This document shows, piece after piece, positions 58,876-64,000 of a stretch of 64,000 bases of DNA (position 1 is its first letter; each line of letters opens with the position of its first letter). Made by a program: the position numbers and the translations under genes. The notes beneath the pieces were generated by a model. The model did no database searches and had not been told where the DNA came from. It saw only the letters and a list, made by a program, of their open reading frames with translations. Location: assembly GCF_001571405.1 (NCBI RefSeq), contig NZ_BCNX01000006.1, positions 1-64,000 of the forward strand, written 5' to 3'. The stretch comes from Methanoculleus thermophilus (GTDB lineage: Archaea > Halobacteriota > Methanomicrobia > Methanomicrobiales > Methanoculleaceae).

Positions 58876-60030
58876 TTACAGCGGGATCTTTCCAAACCCG
58901 AGGTCTCGGTACTGGCTGTTGTGCTCGCTAAAGACCGGCTTTCCGATGAAGAAGGTATAGATCTCGTCCGCCTTCTCCTTTGGGTCGATATCCTCGAACC
59001 GGTCGGGGTAGAGGGTCTTTCCGATGAAGTAGGCGTTGGCAAGCACGGTCTCGTAGTTTGTGCTGTAGAAGTTGTACGGGAGGACGCCGTAGACCCGGCC
59101 TTCCTTTGCGGCGGTGAGGCCCTGCAGCGCGGGATCGTTCTTCAGTTCGCCGATTGCCCCGCCGCCGTCCATCTGGGTCGTGCCGACGTCGATGAAGAGA
59201 TACTCGGGGTCCCAGTCGACGAGGGCCTCTTTTGCAACGTCGGCATGTGCCGTGCCGAGGCCGGCCGCGACGTTCTCTGCGTTCACCCAGAGAAACGGCG
59301 GGTAGGCGGGCTCTGTCGAGATGATCCCGTGGGCGCCGGCATAGGAGACCCCGCCGACATAGACAGTCTTTCGTTCATCCTCGGGGATGTCGCCGGTCCG
59401 GGTTTCGAGGTCGGCGATCGTCGCTTCGATGTAGGCGATCACCTCTTCCGCCCGCTCTTCCTTCCCGATGACCCTGCCCATCACCCGGAGCCCTTCGTAC
59501 ATCTCTGCCTTCTCGGCGTCGTTTCGGAGCGAGCCGTATGCGAACGCCACGACCGGGATCCCGGTCCTCTCTTGGAGTTTGTCGGCCTCGGCGGCACTTG
59601 TGGCGTATGCCGTCCCGGAAGACCCGGTCTTGAAGATGACCTCCGGCCCGATCCCCAGGATCTTTTCGGGGTCGTCCTTGCCCCGGAACTCGCCGATCAG
59701 GGGAAGACCCTTGAACTGTGCGCCGTAAGCGAGGGCGTAGGGGCGGCCTTCGATGGCCTGATCTTTCTTCTCGATATCATCGACGCCGACGACGAGGTCC
59801 TGGCCCTGCAGGTAGACGAGGTAGCGCAGGCACCCGGAGCCAGAGCAGACGACGCTCTCTGGTGGCGACGGGACGGCGACGGTCCGGCCGAAGCCATCGG
59901 TGACCGTGTTCGTCTCCCCGACGCCGCTTTGTGCGGCCTCGGTGCCGGTGCACCCGGCGGTGAAGGTCGCAAGAACGAGGGCCGCGAGCACCGCGGCCGC
60001 GAGAGATCCAGCGTAATGGGATTTTGACAT
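58876..60030 (-). CDS. Iron-complex/cobalamin-type ABC transporter substrate-binding lipoprotein
   Basis: A 384-residue exported protein anchored by the lipobox Cys27 (FTAGC). VTDGFGRTVAVPSPPESVVC starts a class III periplasmic-binding domain (two lobes joined by a long helix) as in siderophore, heme and B12 carriers. It delivers the ligand to the FecCD permease encoded next. The ligand is not evident; given cbiZ in the window, corrinoids are as plausible as iron. A minus-strand ttataataaac 25 bases upstream suggests a leaderless mRNA. Confidence 0.9.
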   Translation of the reverse strand: MSKSHYAGSLAAAVLAALVLATFTAGCTGTEAAQSGVGETNTVTDGFGRTVAVPSPPESVVCSGSGCLRYLVYLQGQDLVVGVDDIEKKDQAIEGRPYALAYGAQFKGLPLIGEFRGKDDPEKILGIGPEVIFKTGSSGTAYATSAAEADKLQERTGIPVVAFAYGSLRNDAEKAEMYEGLRVMGRVIGKEERAEEVIAYIEATIADLETRTGDIPEDERKTVYVGGVSYAGAHGIISTEPAYPPFLWVNAENVAAGLGTAHADVAKEALVDWDPEYLFIDVGTTQMDGGGAIGELKNDPALQGLTAAKEGRVYGVLPYNFYSTNYETVLANAYFIGKTLYPDRFEDIDPKEKADEIYTFFIGKPVFSEHNSQYRDLGFGKIPL

Positions 60031-60034
60031 ACAG

Positions 60035-60115
60035 AGATCAATAGTTGTAACACAGTTTATTATAACTTGTGAATTTGGTTCTATCAGGTGTAATTTATTT
60101 TAAATTTGTAATACT
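60035..60115 (-). promoter_or_regulatory. AT-rich promoter region of the ABC importer operon with repeated TGTAA words
   Basis: On the plus strand ttgtaacac, gtgtaattt and ttgtaatac recur between 60045 and 60114, around a TATA box (minus strand ttataataaac, about 60053-60063). Repeated near-palindromic words over a TATA box are what a metal- or ligand-responsive repressor site would look like. The rest of 60115-60284 has no recognisable gene. Confidence 0.35.
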
Positions 60116-60284
60116 CTACCGACCTATCCTGATCTCGAGCCGATCTCCGGGCCCAGATCTGCTGGAAGCCGCTTCTTTCGCGCCGTCCGGCAGAGACCGG
60201 CGAACCATTATGAGCGGGCCCGTCAATCCGGGGATAGAAGAGCCGGCCGTGCAACCCCCGGTCGGCAGATAGTGAGGAATCCTG

Positions 60285-62381
60285 ATGCCAGGGAGGATGC
60301 TAACCGAATCTGAGGGCTACCGTCTGCTGGACTCGTGCGGGATACCCGTGCCCCCCCACCACCTCTCCGCCAGCGCTGCCGATGCCCGGGCAGCCGCGGA
60401 TCGGATCGGCTACCCCGTCGTCATGAAGGTCATATCGCCCGAGATCATCCACAAAAGCGACGTCGGCGGGGTGATCACCGGAATTCGAGGGCCCGACGAG
60501 GCCGAGGAGGCGTATCGGACCATCATGGCAAACAGCGCGGCCCGGGCCCCCGGTGCCGCGATAACCGGGATCATCGTCGAGAAGGAGATGCCGCCTGGGC
60601 TTGAGGTCCTCGTCGGCGGGAAGACCGATCCCGCGTTTGGCAAGATCATCACGTTCGGGCTTGGCGGGAAACTCGTGGAGCTCCTGGAGGATGTCGCTAT
60701 CCGGGTGCTGCCCGTGGATGATGACGAGATCCGGTCCATGATCCGCGAGATCGAGGGTTACCGGCTCATCCGGGGATATCGCGGGGAGGCGCCGAAGGAC
60801 GAGAAAGCGCTCGTCCGGATCATCGCGAAGATGGCCCGCCTCTTTGCCGAGAGCCCGGATATCCGGGAGTTCGACCTAAACCCGGTCATCCTCTACGAGG
60901 AGGGGGCGAGCGTCGTCGATGCACGGATCATCGTCGGGGATACCGTCGGGGCCGGGAGCGCCCGCCTCAGCATCCGTGCTCCCCCGGACCTCTTCTACCC
61001 GAAGTCCATCGCGGTGATCGGGGCGTCGGCGACCCCGACGAAGGTGGGCTACTCGGTCCTCCGAAACCTTCTTTCGTTTCCCGGCGACCTCTACCCGGTC
61101 AACCCGGGGAGATCGGAACTCTTCGGGCGGAAGGCATACCCCTCCGTTCTCGAGATCCCCGGCCCGGTGGACTGGGCGGTCGTCGCGGTGCCCGCCCATC
61201 TCGTCCCCGGGGTGATGGAGGAGTGCGGGAAGAAGGGGGTGAGGCTTGCCATCATCGTCACCGCGGGGTTCCGGGAGACCGGGGAGGATGGCGCCGCTCT
61301 TGAGGAGGCGGTTGTTGCGATCGCGAGAAGGCACGGGATCCGGGTCGTCGGCCCGAACTGCCTTGGGGTGATGATGCCCCATATGGGGATCAACGCCACG
61401 TTCGACCCGGTCTCGCCGAGGCCCGGGGACGTCGCCTTCATCTCCCAGAGCGGGGCGATCATCACCACAGTCGTCGACTGGAGCCTCCCTGCGGAGTTCG
61501 GGTTCTCGAGCGTCATCAGCGTCGGCAACCAGGCGGATCTCGGGTTCGAGCACTACCTCCGGTTCGCCGAGCAGGACGAGATGACCCGGTCTATCACCCT
61601 CTACGTCGAGGAAATCCAGGACGGACGGGGGTTTATGCAGATCGTCGGCGACGTCGCGAGGAATAAGCCGGTCGTCGCGGTCAAGTCCGGGTCGTCGCAA
61701 AAAGGCCGGGCTGCGGCATCGTCCCACACGGGATCGCTTGCCGGAAGCTACGACGTCTACGTTGCGGCCTTCCGCCAGGCCGGGGTGATCCCGGTCCGGA
61801 GCCTGCGGGACGCCTTCAACCTTGCAGAACTCCTGGCCTCCGAGGGCTACCCGCAGGGGAAGAGGGCGATCGCCGTCACCAGCGCGGGGGGGTTTGCCGT
61901 CCTCGCCTCGGATTACGCCGAGGCCTACGGCGTCGATATGGTCGACCTGCCCGACGATGTGCTGCGTGAGTTAAACGAGTTCCTCCCGCCGATCTGGAAC
62001 CATGCAAACCCCATGGATATCATCGGGGACGCCGACGCCGCCAGGTTTGCTGCTCTCTTTGACGTCCTGATCCGGCACCAGGACTTCTGGGATATCGCGT
62101 TCGTGATTGCCGTGCCGACGACGCTCGTCGACCCGGCGCATGTTGCAAACGAGATCGTCCGGTTCTCCCGGAACACCGAGAAGATGGTGGTGGGCTGCAT
62201 GCTCGGCGGCGATAGCATGCGCAGCGGTCTAAGAATTTTACGCGGCTGCCGGATCCCGAATTTTGAGGAATTAGAGGACGCATTCAAAGCGGTGGGAAGC
62301 GTTCTATCCGTCCCGAAGGCGCGGGGAGCGGGGCAGCGGCGCCCGCCCCGCGACGATCGGTGTCCGGGGGGCGAGGGGTGA
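60285..62381 (+). CDS. Acyl-CoA synthetase (ADP-forming), fused beta-alpha form
   Basis: A 698-residue enzyme interconverting acyl-CoA, ADP and phosphate with the acid, CoA and ATP (acetate or aryl-acetate type). The ATP-grasp (beta) part comes first (YPVVMKVISPEIIHKSDVGG, EFDLNPVI). It is followed by the CoA-binding and ligase (alpha) part (PKSIAVIGASATPTKVGY, ISQSGA), with the phospho-accepting His481 in SSHTGSLAGS. This domain order is swapped relative to bacterial Acs. The last 25 residues are Arg/Pro-rich and unlike the family. Substrate is not determined. Confidence 0.9.
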   Translation: MPGRMLTESEGYRLLDSCGIPVPPHHLSASAADARAAADRIGYPVVMKVISPEIIHKSDVGGVITGIRGPDEAEEAYRTIMANSAARAPGAAITGIIVEKEMPPGLEVLVGGKTDPAFGKIITFGLGGKLVELLEDVAIRVLPVDDDEIRSMIREIEGYRLIRGYRGEAPKDEKALVRIIAKMARLFAESPDIREFDLNPVILYEEGASVVDARIIVGDTVGAGSARLSIRAPPDLFYPKSIAVIGASATPTKVGYSVLRNLLSFPGDLYPVNPGRSELFGRKAYPSVLEIPGPVDWAVVAVPAHLVPGVMEECGKKGVRLAIIVTAGFRETGEDGAALEEAVVAIARRHGIRVVGPNCLGVMMPHMGINATFDPVSPRPGDVAFISQSGAIITTVVDWSLPAEFGFSSVISVGNQADLGFEHYLRFAEQDEMTRSITLYVEEIQDGRGFMQIVGDVARNKPVVAVKSGSSQKGRAAASSHTGSLAGSYDVYVAAFRQAGVIPVRSLRDAFNLAELLASEGYPQGKRAIAVTSAGGFAVLASDYAEAYGVDMVDLPDDVLRELNEFLPPIWNHANPMDIIGDADAARFAALFDVLIRHQDFWDIAFVIAVPTTLVDPAHVANEIVRFSRNTEKMVVGCMLGGDSMRSGLRILRGCRIPNFEELEDAFKAVGSVLSVPKARGAGQRRPPRDDRCPGGEG

Positions 62382-62406
62382 TGCCTTCCCGGATTCCCGG
62401 AAACCT

Positions 62407-62416
62407 TTTATATCCC
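62407..62416 (+). promoter_or_regulatory. TATA box of the MBL-rhodanese gene
   Basis: The sequence ttttatatcc lies about 60 bases before ATG 62472. The predicted leader contains a cggag/ctccg hairpin (62440-62464) just before the start. Confidence 0.45.
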
Positions 62417-62471
62417 TCTTCCACATCTCGGTCTGTCGGAACGGAGACAAACCCGTTCTCCGGGGAGATGG

Positions 62472-63878
62472 ATGGGGATGCTGTTTGAGAAGATAAGATC
62501 CGAGATCCTTGCCCACAACTCGTATGTGGTTGGGGCGGAGGGGGAGGCGGTGGTCATCGATCCGAGGCGGGACTGCCAGATCTACGCGGAGATCGCCGAG
62601 AGCAACGACTTTAAGATCACAACGATCTTTGAGACGCACAAGAACGAGGACTACGTCATCGGGTCCCGCGACCTTGCCCGCATAACAGGGGCCGAGATCC
62701 TGCACGGGGCGCGGGAGAACTTCAGGTTCGGGACCAGCGTCCACGAGGGGGATACCTTCAGGCTCGGCCCCCTCGAGCTTGAGGTCATCGAGACCCCCGG
62801 ACATACGGTCGAGAGCATATCGATACTGCTGCGCGACCGATCCGTCTCCGCCGACCCGCTGATGATCTTTACCGGTGATGCGCTCTTTGCAGGCGACGTC
62901 GGGAGGACCGATCTTGCCGGGGAGAGCAAGCGCCGGGAGATGTCCGAGATGCTCTATGCAAGCCTGCACGAGAAGATCCTCCCGCTCCCGGACGGCGTGA
63001 TCGTCTGCCCCGCTCACGGCGCGGGCTCCGTCTGCGGCGGCAACATCAGCGACCGGGAGTATACGACGATTGGGTTTGAGAAGGCGGCAAATCCCATCCT
63101 CTCGATGAGCAAGGAGGAGTTCGTCGAGTACAAGATGAACGAGAAGATCTACGAGCCGCCGTACTTCGAGATGATGCGAAGACTCAACCGGGAGGGCCCG
63201 CCCCTTCTCTACAGCCTGCCGCACCTCTCGGCCTATTCCGCCCGGGAACTTCGCTCTCTCCTCGACGGAAAGGCCCAGATCATAGATATCCGGTCCCCGA
63301 CGAGTTTCGCCGGAGGGCATATCCCGGGGACGCTCAATATCTGGCGGGACGGTCTTCCGATCTACATGGGCTACTACCTGAACTACGACGACCCGATCGT
63401 CCTCGTCGACGACTTCAACCTGGACCTGGACCGCGTGGTCCGCTACTGTGTGAGGCTTGGCTACGACAACATCGCGGGATACCTCGCCGACGGGTTTGCG
63501 GCCTGGTTCAAGCAGGGCGAAGAGATCGAGCGGACCGGGACCTGGTCCCCGTCCGATCTCGCGGAGCACCTGGACGACCCTTCGGTCTATATCCTCGATG
63601 TCCGCAAGATCGGCCAGCGGGAGGAGAAGGGCTACATCCAGGGCTCCCACCACATCTACGTCGGGCACCTCGAGGAGCACCTTTCGGAGATCCCGGAGGA
63701 TAAGCGGATCGTCGTCCACTGCGATGTCGGGTACAAGGGAAGCATCGCAGCAAGCATCCTCCAGAAGCACGGGTTCTCAAACGTCATAAACCTCCTTGGA
63801 GGCACGATCGGGTGGGAGGCGGCGAACTACCCGATGATCAAAGAAGAGGAGGAACTTTACGCCGCGCCGGCGGCGTAG
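62472..63878 (+). CDS. MBL-fold hydrolase with two rhodanese domains, altered metal motif
   Basis: A 468-residue protein: metallo-beta-lactamase domain (1-250) and two rhodanese domains (about 265-350 and 370-455). This layout resembles persulfide dioxygenases and sulfurtransferases. The usual HxHxDH reads His56-Lys-Asn58-Glu-Asp60-Tyr61, so two His ligands are replaced, while ETPGHT, FTGDALFAGD and CPAHGAG are kept. The first rhodanese has no Cys in its active loop; the second has Cys417 (CDVGYKG). A sulfur-transfer role is likely but the metal and reaction are uncertain. Confidence 0.85.
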   Translation: MGMLFEKIRSEILAHNSYVVGAEGEAVVIDPRRDCQIYAEIAESNDFKITTIFETHKNEDYVIGSRDLARITGAEILHGARENFRFGTSVHEGDTFRLGPLELEVIETPGHTVESISILLRDRSVSADPLMIFTGDALFAGDVGRTDLAGESKRREMSEMLYASLHEKILPLPDGVIVCPAHGAGSVCGGNISDREYTTIGFEKAANPILSMSKEEFVEYKMNEKIYEPPYFEMMRRLNREGPPLLYSLPHLSAYSARELRSLLDGKAQIIDIRSPTSFAGGHIPGTLNIWRDGLPIYMGYYLNYDDPIVLVDDFNLDLDRVVRYCVRLGYDNIAGYLADGFAAWFKQGEEIERTGTWSPSDLAEHLDDPSVYILDVRKIGQREEKGYIQGSHHIYVGHLEEHLSEIPEDKRIVVHCDVGYKGSIAASILQKHGFSNVINLLGGTIGWEAANYPMIKEEEELYAAPAA

Positions 63879-63959
63879 GGGTGGGGGCCCGGGATGACTC
63901 CCTATTCTTCATTTTTGTGCAAAAGCCCGGGGAATACGTGTGGTTCAGGACCCCTGCGA

Positions 63960-64000
63960 TCAAGCGTCCCCGTCATCAAGCATCTGCCTGACTGCAACCT
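63960..64000 (-). CDS. Possible C-terminal end of an unidentified protein
   Basis: The minus-strand frame entering from the right edge reads VAVRQMLDDGDA and a TGA at 63962. The 80-base gap before it holds a T-rich stretch (cttcatttttg) that may end the MBL-rhodanese transcript. It is too short to identify and may not be coding. Confidence 0.25.
   Translation of the reverse strand, partial: VAVRQMLDDGDA

Noticed and set aside
60210-60272. Twenty-codon ORF before the acyl-CoA synthetase
   Set aside because: It is too short, with no ribosome-binding site or recognisable sequence.

Overview
The window comes from a GC-rich euryarchaeon, most likely a methanogen of the order Methanomicrobiales close to Methanoculleus. 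This rests on a group II chaperonin (thermosome), archaeal HMG-CoA synthase and reductase, aIF1A, Trm5, TiaS, deoxyhypusine synthase, CTP-dependent riboflavin kinase, RPA with its OB-fold partner, an FmdE-family protein, and TATA-type archaeal promoters, several of them so close to the start codon that the mRNAs look leaderless. The genus is an inference from gene content and composition; no rRNA or tRNA gene was recognised.

Layout. 1-13 kb is a surface-polysaccharide region: a minus-strand nucleotide-sugar operon (aminotransferase, Gfo/Idh dehydrogenase, UDP-GlcNAc 2-epimerase, UDP-HexNAc 6-dehydrogenase, truncated deacetylase), a second minus-strand operon (F420-hydrogenase-beta-like protein, pyruvyl transferase, glycosyltransferase), and a plus-strand flippase and glycosyltransferase. 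The left 130 bases hold an abrupt join of two unrelated gene fragments at an AAGCTT site, and a decayed sugar-epimerase piece lies between the operons. 13-20 kb carries small exported and membrane proteins, ketopantoate reductase, an ATP-cone/nuclease fusion, an MFS transporter, a metallophosphoesterase and aIF1A, which has no canonical start codon. 20-23.7 kb is a six-gene set of pilin-like membrane proteins with an exported lipoprotein and no assembly motor in view.

24-35 kb holds an FmdE-like protein, a DUF1015 protein, RimI, HMG-CoA reductase, Trm5, the HTH/HMG-CoA synthase/thiolase/DUF35 operon (the early mevalonate pathway with a candidate regulator), ribK-ribB, and a serine-recombinase-like protein that has lost key catalytic residues. 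35-39.5 kb is unstable: an erythromycin-esterase homologue without its first active-site motif, a palindromic repeat element with 46-bp tandem repeats, a broken copy of the RPA partner gene, and the 3' end of a serine hydrolase gene, followed by the intact RPA operon.

40-47.5 kb contains a CbiZ fusion overlapping a free-standing glycyl-radical-like domain, pyrF, deoxyhypusine synthase, a roughly 300-base structured gap, tiaS, an HTH regulator and the thermosome gene. 47.7-53.5 kb has three paralogous membrane histidine kinases in tandem, two sharing an identical stretch of sensor domain that points to recent gene conversion. 53.5-64 kb ends with YwbE, class II LysRS, family-4 uracil-DNA glycosylase, a Nudix hydrolase, a DUF1622 membrane protein, an iron/cobalamin-type ABC importer, ADP-forming acyl-CoA synthetase and an MBL-rhodanese protein with altered metal ligands.
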